From Myrmaecium sp. VS I D KN 1 (taxonomy: Eukaryota; Ascomycota; Dothideomycetes; Valsariales; Valsariaceae): a DNA stretch of 64,000 nt. The notes beneath the pieces are model-generated. The model did not search any database and had not been told where the DNA came from. It worked only from the letters and a program-made list of their open reading frames with translations. Both the position numbers and the translations under genes were made by a program. Of this stretch, positions 1-9,600 are shown piece after piece (the stretch's first letter is position 1; each line of letters opens with the position of its first letter). The stretch spans positions 434,001 to 498,000 of the forward strand of contig JADQAV010000015.1 of assembly GCA_019775845.1 (NCBI GenBank). The letters run 5' to 3'.

Positions 1-187
1 CCTTTACTTCCCTTGTCGCCTTCTCCTCCCCTGCCATGACTGCGCAACACTGAGAGTCCCGAAATCATCTCGTATCGCAAGCCTTGTCAGCAAGCAAGCC
101 GTCGCAGCAATCTGCCTGATCGGATCGATCGTTCCGAGAGCTTTCCAGCCCCATATCACAGCTTCTTCCGGATCTGCTGTCTCCACC
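1..187 (+). other. 5' leader/promoter edge of the eisosome gene
   Basis: Pyrimidine-rich start of the window just upstream of the ATG at 188. It is probably the 5' untranslated region of the eisosome gene. No coding frame with recognisable content is seen. Confidence 0.5.
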
Positions 188-3024
188 ATGGCCGCCCAAG
201 TGCATAACAGCCTGGACAAGGTTGACAGCCCGGTCAGCGCGAACGAAGTGCCCTGTCCCGACCCTTCCGTTCATGCGACCAACACCAAGTTGCAAGAGCA
301 AGCCTCGACTGCTGCTCTTTACGTCACCAAGCCCGACCAACACAAGGACGTGTTGGACCACAACCAGAAGCTCTCTTCAGCGAGTACGTCGCAAGGCAAT
401 AATTCCTCCCTCGGCAAGCACTCTGCTAACGCGACTATCCCAGGCGCTGCTGCCAGCTTGAAGTATGCAAAACCGCATGAGCTGCCCAGCTACCCTATCG
501 TCGGCATCAATATGCAAGCGTCCGCCGGAAAAGCCGCGAACCTCGCGAACACAAACAAGAAATCTCCATCGTATCCCAAGGTCGAGACATCTTCCGACGC
601 GGCGGGCAAGGCCGCCATGCTGGCCAAAGACTATAAAATGAACCCTCTGTGGCATCCGGAAGAGAGCGATGCCGGAGCAAAAGCGGCACTACTTGCGCAT
701 AGAGATGGAGCCAAATTAGATCTATGGATGCCCGAAGCGAGCAAAGAAGGCAACTCGGCCGCTGGTATAGCCTTTCGAAGCAAAGGTCTGGGCCCGAAGC
801 TCGACTACGGATACACCGAGGAGGGTAGGCGAAGGGCGCTCCTGGCCGCGACTGGCGCTGTCTCTGGGGCCCGGAAGAGGTCTGAATCTACACCAACGGC
901 GCCCGTTGCGTTATATCCGGATGCTGCGAATGCGGGCCCAAACGCGCTAAATGCGGCAACCCAGGCACACCGCTCACCATCTATACGATCCGCAAGGCGA
1001 CCGGTAGAAGACAAGGACGCAAACAGACGCGGGTCAGATGCGATGGAGGCCGCTCGGATAACGCATGCAGGAAGTAACGTTCCAAGGGAGATGTACACAG
1101 AGCGGCCCCCCGTCGGGATTGAGAATGACGAAAAGAGAAGGCAAGAAGCGTTGCGCGCCTCGGCTATTTCCATGGCGAAGCAGTTGTATAACATTCAGCA
1201 ACGCCACATCGATGGAGCTACCGGGACACTACGCAGTGATGGCCAGGTAGCAGCTGTGAGAGCCGACCGATCATCCGTCGCTAGCAGTCAGCCTGATATC
1301 AGGGAGCAGGCTCTGCAATACATCAGCCTGCAAGAAGCAGCGCAGAAACTCGCAGCCGAACGCCTAGCCAAGATCGGCACTGCAGATGACGATGCTGCAT
1401 TCCGAAGTTACTACGGCTATCCCTCTAACCGAAGGTCAAGGCTGTCGATCCGTCGAGGAAGGAGACGGGCGAACAGCGACACACAAGCGCTGGACTCTGA
1501 CGATGAGGAACAGTCGCGGAGGATACGCTCTCAGATGTCTCAATTCAATGACAAGCTGGCCGAGGTCGACGCACGGAAACGCCAAAAAGATCGAGAATAC
1601 CTGCTCGCAGCTGCAGAACGCAAGGTGCAGGAGAGAATGCACACTCTGGATGAGAAAGTGTTTGCCGAGACAGGCAAAGCCTCCCCTGCTATGATGGAAG
1701 AATGGGAAGCCAAAGCACGCGCGAAAGCTGCTGCTGATAGTCAGGCTCGCATGCAAAATCATGGCAGAGTGCATCTGGGAGGCGGCAGGTACATTGACCA
1801 GTCTGAGATTGACAACATCGCTGCAGCTAGAGTTCAACCTACACTGGATCAGATCAACGAAGCGGCCGAAAAGCAGCGTGCAAAGGATGAGGAGATCCGT
1901 CTTGATCAGGAACGGAAGAAATATGAGGCTATGACGGAGAAACAACGGGAAGCGGAGCTCAAAGCAACGCAAAAGCGTATCAAAGGTAAGCAGAGGCGTC
2001 CTTAAGTGAAGTACATAACTGTGCTAACCAAGTATCAGAGGAGGAAAAGGCAGCTGCCCATGCTCGCAAGCTCGAGGAGAAGGAAGTGAAGAAGGCTGAA
2101 AAGGCGCACAAGCATTCCTCGAAAGATGAGAAGCGAAAGTCCAAGGAAACCGCTCGGCCCTCAGCCGAAGAGACAGCAGACGAGCATCGCGTAGACGAAG
2201 GCGTCGCTGGTGCCGGCGCTGCATCTGGTGGTCTGGGGGATGCGCCGGAAATCATCGCGGAGCGCGTAGTGACTGCACCTGTCGTGGATGGTGCCACCGA
2301 CCGGCCGTCCACATCCCCAGCGGCGGTTGTGACTGGAGCTGCTCCTCCAGCCACCGAAGAAGCAGCGACGACGGCGGATGCTCATCCAGCCCGTCGCATT
2401 TCGTTCGTGGAGGAATCAAGTTCTCCCTCCAGAAGCCACGGCCACGGTTTCCGCAACCTCTTCTCCAAGTTCAAGCGGCGCTCGAAGGCCTCCTCGGTGT
2501 CAAGCAACAACACCGAGCCCGAGTCTTCAGCGGACAAGGAAGGAGCAAGGGACTCACTGGCAGTAGAGAAAGGAAAGGACGCCGAAAAGGAAAGCAAGCG
2601 CTCTTCCTTCATCGGCGGCACCGCTCTAACCGGCGCCACGCATCCCGAAGCCGCTACCACTCCCACCCCGGCTCCGGATTCCGCCACCAAGCGCTCCCCG
2701 AGCATCTCCTCCCTCTCCTCGTCATCCCTGTACACCGACGACGCCGACGCCCACGCCGACCCGAACGACAGCTCCGACGGCGAGGAGATCGAGCGCGCGG
2801 TCCGGTCCCGCGCGCTGGCGCCGAAGGCCACGAGCGCGGGCAACAACCGCCTGGCCCTGCTCCGCCAGATGTCCGGCGAGATCGGACCGGTGCCGCCGGC
2901 GGACGAGGAGGGCCACGAGGTCTTCGAGGAGGCGCGCGACACGTTCGATGCCGATGCGGGACCGGTGCCGAGTTTTGGTGTTGATGAGAAGGGGGAGAAG
3001 GGGAAGTTCAAGGAGGAGTTCTGA
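188..3024 (+). CDS. EIS1: Eisosome protein 1 (Eis1-like)
   Basis: Probable eisosome component, a plasma-membrane-associated scaffold needed for normal eisosome organisation in fungi. I read three exons, 188-383, 444-1985 and 2039-3024, giving about 907 residues. The N-terminal part has the family's repeated Ala/Gly/Lys-rich blocks (AAASLKYAKPHELPSYP, AGKAAMLAKDYK, AGAKAALLAHRDGAKLDLW). The middle is a charged coiled coil rich in KAEREAEL-type segments, and the C-terminal third is Ser/Pro/Glu-rich and disordered. Intron 2 (1986-2038) has donor GTAAG and branch GCTAACC, and joins KRIK to EEEKAAA in phase. Intron 1 (384-443, 60 bp) has donor GTACGT, branch GCTAAC and acceptor CCCAG. It contains no stop and is a multiple of three, so the frame also reads through it, but removal restores the family-like join SASAAASLKYA. 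Its neighbour kin28 is convergent. The family call rests on recognised repeats, not a search. Confidence 0.85.
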
Positions 3025-3785
3025 TTGGGATGGATTGGTGTATGGGTTGTCACCTGGGCTTGGGGTTGGGAATATGGTGAATTATGCTTTTGACGCTTTT
3101 TCTGGGCTCGGGAATCTGGTCTGTGGACTCCTTTTTCTTTTCCTTTTTTCATGTTGTTATCTCTGCGTTACGGTACGGTACGGTATATATCCACGGATTG
3201 TTTGGTGGGGAAGGGATATACGTGACGGTATGGGAAAGGGGAATGGATGGGGTAATGCCTTACTTGTTTGCTTCTTGTTCGTTTGTTTGCTCTTGTGCTT
3301 TTTGATGCACTGTACGAGTTTCTTCTCTGCTTTTTGTCACTCTGTATCCCGTTCTGTTTTTTCCACAGATTGAAATGAGAAACGCTACTTTGATGACCTC
3401 AAATATGCCATGTCCTGCGAGCCGGTTCGCGCTACGCAAGGTTAGATCTACCGCTCCCGCCGCCGACACACTCCATTAACGTCTCCCTCGATCCGATACG
3501 CCTTTTAGGATTTTTCGGATCAATGATGTCTATTGTACAGGTAAAGAGACGAGACGAAATGAAGAAAAATCCCCTTCCCACCCTCACTTGCCCACCACCG
3601 ATATGCCGTACTCCATGAGAGATGAACCCAGACGAACCAAAGATTTGAAAATAAGAATACCCTTGAACTCCGACACCCACCGTGCAGTACCCTACGCCAT
3701 TAGAACCGTTCGCTCTCTCCAACCTGTTAAAACATAAGGAGAAAAGAAGAATCTCAGCTACGTCCGTTCAAACTTCATCGCCCAT
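3025..3785. other. Convergent 3' intergenic region (eis1 / kin28)
   Basis: T-rich 3' untranslated sequence of both convergent genes. A short GTACG-type tandem repeat lies at about 3171-3186. No convincing gene is seen. Confidence 0.6.
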
Positions 3786-5091
3786 TCACCTCATGCCGCC
3801 AAAGTCCAGCTTCCTAGCGACCTTGTCCGCGCGGCCCGCGGTATCGAGCTCGCCACCACGACGCTTGAGATCATCGCCCATGGCACCCGGGCCGCCGCCA
3901 CGACGGGGGAGATCCTTCAGCGCAGTCGGCCGGGGCTCCATGGACCACCAAGGGTGCTCGAGGACGGCGCGGGCGGTGGCGCGCCGACGGGGGTCGAGGG
4001 TCATCATCTGCTTGAGCAGGTCGATGCCGCGGGGGCCGAGGGTGCCGAAGTTGGGGGCCCAGTACTCGGCGTTGGAGCGGGGGGGCTTGAGGGCGTCCTT
4101 GGCGACGGGGATGTAGCCGTCCAGGGAGGAGACGCCGGGCCAGTTTTCCTCCGTCGGGGAGCCGAAGATGTCGGCGATGAGGGCGAGGTGGCCGACGTCG
4201 GTCTCGGATGGCATCCAGAAGCGGCGCAGGGCGAGCTCGCCGAAGACGACGCCGCAGGACCAGATGTCGACGGCGCCGCCGTAGTGGCGGGCGGCGAAGA
4301 AGAGCTCCGGCGGTCGGTACCAGCGCGTGATGACGTTGTAGGTCATGGGGGCGCGGGGGTCGGCGAAGGAGCGGGCGAGGCCGAAGTCGGCCAGCTTGAC
4401 GCTGCCGTCGGCGGCGATGAGCAGGTTGTTCAGCTTGATGTCGCGGTGGAGGATGGCGTGGGAGTGGATGAAGTGGACGCCGCGCATGAGCATCGCCATC
4501 CACGCCTTGATCTCCGGCAGGCCGTACTTGATGTGGTCCAGGTCCTGCATGAGCTTCTCGAGGTCGCCCTGGGGGAGGTGCTCGAGCACGAGGTTGAGGT
4601 TCTGGTCCTTGGTGCTGAAGACGGCGTGCAGCTTGATGATGTTGGGGTGGGAGAGCTCCTGCAGGCAGCGCATCTCCCGGATCGCGTCCATGGCCAGCCC
4701 GTCCTTGAACTCGGCCTGCACCTTGATCTTCTTGATCGCGACGAGGTGGGTGGGATCGGTGACGAGGTGGCCTTCGTACACGACGGCGTAGGTACCCTCA
4801 CCGAGTTTTTTCCCTGGCGGACGTTAGGACGGAGCGTGCTGGTGATTCGGGACGGTCTTCTCTCATACCCTTCTTGTACTTCTTTCGGATCGTCTCGTTC
4901 AATTGCTCGGAGATGTCCTTCGGCGCACTGTCATCCTCAACCGCGACCACGGGCGTGTTGCGGCCGGGCGATGGCGTGCTCGCCTTGGAGACGCCGGCCG
5001 CTTGAGCTTTCAGCGACGCGATGCTGGGGCTCATCGCCTTGTTCGGGTTGGCCGGCGAGAGCGGTATTCTTTTCGCTGGAGAAAGCGCCAT
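3786..5091 (-). CDS. kin28: TFIIH-associated cyclin-dependent kinase Kin28/CDK7
   Basis: Catalytic subunit of the TFIIK module of TFIIH. This family phosphorylates the RNA polymerase II C-terminal domain at promoters. Two exons (complement of 4869-5091 and 3786-4813) encode about 416 residues. The 55-bp intron (4814-4868) starts GTATGAG, has branch CCTAAC, and splits the Gly-rich loop, giving KKYKKG then KKLGEGTYAVVYEG. Visible kinase motifs are the VAIKK lysine near residue 102, a PSTAIRE-like helix (GLAMDAIREM), HRDIKLNN near 199, DFGLAR near 217, T-loop threonine in MTYNVITRWYRPPE near 232, and the CMGC-type DIWSCGVVFGEL. An N-terminal extension of about 70 residues and a charged C-terminal tail are usual for filamentous ascomycete orthologues. 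It is divergent from the mS41 gene across about 0.5 kb. CDK7 rather than another CDK is inferred from the T-loop and the GSPTEENWPGVSSLDGYI region. Confidence 0.9.
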
Positions 5092-5598
5092 GATGTTGTG
5101 AATTGTGGTCGGCGGGCCTCGACGTATGAGGAGGGGGGCGAATGCCGAAGGTCGCTGCGGATAGATGGTGAGGAGGAATGCAGCAAAGGTACTAAGGACG
5201 GAGGTGCTGGAGTATCATGCTTTGACTCGATATTCACAGCTTGCTGAGGTTCGAGAGTATGTGAGCAGTGAGAGTTGAACGAACAATGCCGCAAGCCGCA
5301 AGCCTCGAGCTCTGTGGAGCGGACGGGCACCGCGGACGGCGCATGTCTTGGCGTCCCCGAAAAGTTCCCCGACGATCCTAACGAACAACATGAACCGGCC
5401 CATTCACTCTCTCCATCTTCCTACCCACGACAGGAGTACCGCCCTCCTTCGCCGCAACTCAGTTCAACAACCCCGTGTGTCTCTCTGTCAAGGGGATTCA
5501 CTAGGAGCGACTGCTCCGACCGTCAACTCACCTCGTCTACCGACCCCCAACATATCCAGCGCGTGCCGACGGACGACCGACGGCCGACAACCTCAACG
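5092..5598. promoter_or_regulatory. Divergent promoter between kin28 and mS41
   Basis: 507 bp separating two divergent start codons, so it must hold both 5' leaders and promoters. An open frame runs upstream of the mS41 ATG here, but its residues look like leader sequence rather than protein. No specific binding site is claimed. Confidence 0.5.
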
Positions 5599-6303
5599 AT
5601 GATCCTCCGACCAAGCCTCTTCAGGCCGCTGACGGCCCTCCCCACCCAGTGCATCCGCCAACTGCACCACCGGATACCGATGCGACCCGTGCCGGCGCCA
5701 ACGCCCTTCATCCCAGACGCCGAGACCTTCCTCACCGTCATCGGCCGCAAGCTGAACCAGCACGCGGCCAAGATCCCGTCTTGGGAGGCGCTCTTCACCC
5801 TGACGTCGGCGCAGCTGCGCGAGCTCGGCGTCGAGCCGGCGCGGACGCGGCGCTACCTGCTGCACTGGCGGGAGAAGTTCCGCAACGGCGAGTACGGGCC
5901 CGGCGGCGACCTGGCCCACGTCCGGGACGGGGTCGGCGAGGTCCGGGTGGTGGAGGTGCCCGTGCCGGAGCCGCTGCAGGGCCACTACGCCCGCACCGCC
6001 ACCGCGACCAAGGACGCCGGCACCCGCAAGATCGTCGTCAGCGTGCCGCCTGGTGAGGCTGTTCCCGCCGGTCCGCTTGAGCAGGCTCGTCCCGTTCGCT
6101 TTATGAAGGTCAAGGGCGCTCACACTGTCGTTGGGCCGCACGTCGAGTTTGTCAAGGGCACCAACGGCGCTGCCGCGACGATCAAGGTCAAGGAGGGCAT
6201 GTGGGAGGAGCGGAGGGGACAGAAGCTTGATGGTGGTGAGAGGAGAAGGGCGGAGGTTCGGGCGAAGAAGCGGGCGGAGAAGCTGAAGAACATGACTTCT
6301 TAG
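5599..6303 (+). CDS. FYV4: Mitochondrial small-subunit ribosomal protein mS41 (IGR motif, FYV4)
   Basis: Probable mitoribosomal small-subunit protein of the IGR-motif family (yeast Fyv4). It is a single exon of 234 residues. I chose the ATG at 5599 because it begins a classic mitochondrial targeting sequence, basic and without acidic residues (MILRPSLFRPLTALPTQCIR), although the frame is open further upstream. The IGR domain follows at about residues 45-90: FLTVIGRKLNQHAAKIPSW, then LRELGVEPARTRRYLLHW. The C-terminal half is basic and Lys/Arg-rich (RRAEVRAKKRAEKLKN), as expected for an RNA-contacting ribosomal protein. Function is from the family; mitochondrial location is inferred from the presequence. 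Confidence 0.85.
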   Translation: MILRPSLFRPLTALPTQCIRQLHHRIPMRPVPAPTPFIPDAETFLTVIGRKLNQHAAKIPSWEALFTLTSAQLRELGVEPARTRRYLLHWREKFRNGEYGPGGDLAHVRDGVGEVRVVEVPVPEPLQGHYARTATATKDAGTRKIVVSVPPGEAVPAGPLEQARPVRFMKVKGAHTVVGPHVEFVKGTNGAAATIKVKEGMWEERRGQKLDGGERRRAEVRAKKRAEKLKNMTS

Positions 6304-6547
6304 AGGGGGCCGGTAGTAGGAATGGGGATAAGGAGATTGGTGATGGCGGTTGCTGTATGATATGGTATCTTGGCCTAAGCTCGACGGAAAAGGGTCATGG
6401 GAGAGGAGAGCGCGGCGTGCATTTCCTAAATGTCTCTTTCAAAATACATCTCATCAATCTGTTTTCATGACGGGATTCCACTCTCTTGGTGGGTTCAGCA
6501 ATATCAGAAACGTGCTCTTGCTTGCCGAGGTCCAGCCTCCTTCCACC

Positions 6548-7648
6548 TCACACCGGCATCTTACTCCCCCTCTGCTTATCCACCCACGCCAAAAACAAAC
6601 CCACATCCTTCGCGATCTTCCCCGGCAAAGCCAACCTCTGCATCCACAACGGCAGCACACCCTTCGCATCACTCGCCGTCACCATCTCCCACTTCACCCG
6701 CTCCATCCCTCCTTCCTCTCCTTCCCCTTCCCCACCTCCCCCCTCCCCCCTGATCACCCCCACCCGCTCAATCGACACATACTCCCCCACCACCACCTTC
6801 TTCCGCCGCAACCCAGAAAGCTTCGTCGCGGAGGCAACAAGGTTCGCATGATTGCTATACAGCAACCCCGGCGTCTCCGGCGGCAACGCGACCGGCACCT
6901 GGACGACGAGGAAGGCCGGGGCGGCCGCGGCGGTGGCGCGGGCGGACGCGAGCAGCACGGGAAAGCAGCGCGGCGCCAGCGGCGGCGGGAGCGCGTGGCA
7001 CATTTCGAGGACTGTTGGGGCGGGACGGGTGAATAACTGCCTCCCGGGACGGGCCACATTTCCCTTTCTTCTCCTTCAAAGGCGAAAAAGAAAAGACTCA
7101 CCTTGCAACCTCACCTCCCTCCACCCCAACGCCTCCAGCGCCTCCCTCACCTGCTCATCCTCCAACTCCGCCGCCCAATCCAGCACCGCATGCGCCGCAT
7201 ACACCGCCGGCGTATACGCCATCTCATGGACAGAATGCTGCACACGCAGGCCGTGCTCGAACTCCGCCCAGCTCGCCGTTCCCTTCGTGGCGGTGGCCGG
7301 GCAATGCTCGCTCGTCCGGCCGAACCAGTGTTCGGGTTCTTCGGTGGGGTGGGGCGGGGGCAGGTGGGAAGGGGGGATGGTGAGCTGGGTGAGCGTGACG
7401 GGGGCGAGGGAGGGCGGGGAGGGTTTGGGGCGGCCGAGGGGCTGGCGGTGGGTGCGGTGGTGGGTGCTGAGGAAGGTGTCGGCGTCGGAGAGGAGGCGGG
7501 CGGTGAAGGTGGTGAGGTTGGGGTGCTCGACGGTGGTGATGGTCGAGGAGGAGGAGGAGTCCGGTAGGGAGGGGTGGGCGGGGAGTTGGGCGGGTGTGAG
7601 CGGTCGGAGCCGGACGAGCGAGGAGAGCGGGCGGGCGCTGGTGGACAT
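6548..7648 (-). CDS. DUF3074 START-like domain protein
   Basis: Fungal protein of the DUF3074 family, which has a START-like (lipid-binding helix-grip) fold; its ligand is not known. Two exons (complement of 7102-7648 and 6548-7011) give about 336 residues. The 90-bp intron (7012-7101) starts GTGAGT and ends AACAG, and the join REVRLQ/VLEMCHAL keeps the phase. A closer AG at 7037-7038 breaks the frame. Visible family features are the EHWFGRTSEH block near residue 110, ending the Ser/Thr/Pro-rich N-terminal region, then SWAEFEHGL, LPPPLAPRCFPVLLASA, and the C-terminal TASDAKGVLPLWMQRL and PGKIAKDVGLFLAWV typical of START-like proteins. A low-complexity Gly/Glu loop (GEGGGGEGEGEEGG) interrupts a strand pair. 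It is convergent with mS41. Upstream of its start lies the long gene-free block. Confidence 0.75.
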
Positions 7649-8450
7649 GCTGATTGTTTGGAGTGATTTCGTGGTGTTGATGATCTGGAGGGAGAATTAA
7701 GAAATCCGTCGTCGAGAGGGTTTTAGGTGGTGTAGGATTGGCGAGGACGTGCAAGGCTGTCGATGAAACGGCGTTGAGTTTATTAGTCCGGATTAGTAGG
7801 GCGGGCGGGGTGTCTGTCGGCGTTGAACTTCGGCACGGGCCGACAGACTGCCTTGCTCAGGCATCGTGGATTACATAATGGACTGTGATCTCACCTTTTT
7901 ATATAAATCATCACATCTATTGATCTGAATGGGAAGAGGCTTGATTTAGATCGCAGCCTTCGAAATTCGCCTGTCTGCATACTCACCGGCACAGTCTATT
8001 GGATGACAATCCAATACCAACAGCTTATCGGTAGGATGTCAACGAATTAGTAGGTGTCGGATATCACAGTGACTATAGTCCCAGCTCCGAATCCCCTTCT
8101 CAGGACATCCTCAATCTTGATTGTCTCCAGCCCAGCTTTCACCTTCATATAGGCTGATCGGCAGCGAGCATGACTTCCCTCTCGCGGTTCACGCAACTAT
8201 TTATGAAATGGTTCGGGGTTTCAGGCCGGGTAGGATCTTCACTGGATACTCTAGGTAGTTAGTAGAGGGCCATACCGTACCGTACCATGCATACGCCTGC
8301 GGGCACAAGGGGGATCGCGATAATATTCAATGAAGGAGCAACGCGGAGGGAAGTCTGTAAGTTTCCTCATGATGGTCATCTTTTCTCCGTCCGCTATTTC
8401 GCTGTCGCTTCGAAGGGAAGTCCAGCAGGAGTTTGCTCAAGGGGAGAAGT
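7649..8450. other. Gene-free region upstream of the DUF3074 gene
   Basis: Promoter and leader of the minus-strand DUF3074 gene, then unassigned sequence. A perfect 7-bp inverted repeat ATTGGAT / ATCCAAT separated by 4 nt sits at 7998-8015 and includes a CCAAT box. A short ACCGT repeat lies near 8275. No coding frame is convincing. Confidence 0.5.
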
Positions 8451-9600
8451 AGGACGGATGACCAATTAAGCACATCAATATAGGAATAAGATACTACTAG
8501 ATCCCTACTATAGGTACTATGAGCAAATACTGTAGTCAACTGATATGAATCACAAGCGTATAAGATTCAGCTGAGATTGATACTGTACTGTACCGCACTT
8601 GAAAGTTAGGACTCTGAGCCAGCCGATACGAAAATGGAAGGACGCTAAAGCCCGTCGCTCAGACGCTTTCAACCTGTCACCTGAAGTTATCGCCCCCTCA
8701 CCTATGGCATGGCAGCCTTAGTCCGAGCAGCTTATTGACAGTAGTTCCTATTAGCGTTCGAAAGGGTTTCATGTTCAATGTCCACCGTCCTGTTAGATCA
8801 TGCCATTCCCCTATCTATAGATTTGAAATCACCATCATACATCCCCTTATAAGACCCTGTGATAAGATCTAATATCGTGGTCTCTCCTAATAGATTAATA
8901 TAGGAAACGAAGCTCACTGTCGTTTCTATAATTAAATAGGAGAGATCTGGAAATACTATAAGATCTTAACGTGTATCCCTGTATCTCTAAGATCTTTAGG
9001 CTTCCTTTATATCGTACTGGGCTTGCTTTTGAGTCTAAGCGTCTAACGGCCGCGTTGTTTGGTAAAATACATCCAATCCTGCTCTGTTAGGTGCTTAGAG
9101 ACGCTTATATATAATAATATGCCCCTACACCTAAGTAAGGTATATGGGTGAGGACCTATCCTTTTAGAGATAGGTATATTAAGGTGCATACCAGCGTCGG
9201 CGATACCATCCGTCAGCGTTAATTTTTCTAAGCGTTAATAAGCTGATCGCTCATCAGATCTGACTAATTTAGAAAACTATATCGGGTATCTGAACCGCCC
9301 TAAAGGTTTCTACTTCTCTTCCTCCCTCTTCCTTCTAACTCTTCCTCTAACTTCTACTTAGACTTCTCCGAGTCAATCTAACGGCAGCAATGAATTTTCT
9401 TATACTTAGAGAAGAGAGATGAATTATAAGTAAAGCTTAACGCTATACTATGAACGAAGCGGCACGGGAAATTTAGACCTCTTATAGACTGGTAACGTGT
9501 TATCTTATATCATTTCTCTTTTCCCTTTAGTATCTTCATACTACCCTAGTCCTACCCCCGTCTCATTCTCTTTATGCCGTCGGTCTGCGAGCGGGCAGAG
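8450..9600. repeat. TpA-rich, RIP-like decayed sequence
   Basis: Base composition shifts to AT-rich with very frequent TpA and sparse CpA/TpG compared with both flanks. This is the signature expected of repeat-induced point mutation or an old decayed repeat in Pezizomycotina. No open frame of note, no terminal repeats and no recognisable transposon protein are seen. The motif AAGATCT recurs (near 8873, 8961, 8987). The judgement is by eye; a dinucleotide index was not computed. Confidence 0.45.
8881..8945. repeat. Imperfect inverted repeat (hairpin)
   Basis: The left arm (8881-8910) and right arm (8920-8945) are near reverse complements: TCTCTCCTA...GGAAACGA pairs with TCGTTTC...TAGGAGAGA. 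The arms are about 26-30 nt with a 9-nt loop and a few mismatches or gaps in the middle. It could be the core of a miniature inverted-repeat element or a structured RNA. No target-site duplication is evident. Confidence 0.6.

Noticed and set aside
3954-5093. 379-codon plus-strand frame over kin28
   Set aside because: Antisense of a GC-rich kinase gene; Val/Gly/Glu-rich composition is the mirror of biased codons.
5275-5598. N-terminal extension of the mS41 frame
   Set aside because: The frame is open, but the residues look like leader sequence and the ATG at 5599 begins a proper mitochondrial presequence.
7037-7038. Nearer splice acceptor for the DUF3074 intron
   Set aside because: Using it breaks the reading frame; the CAACAG acceptor at 7012-7014 keeps phase and family sequence.
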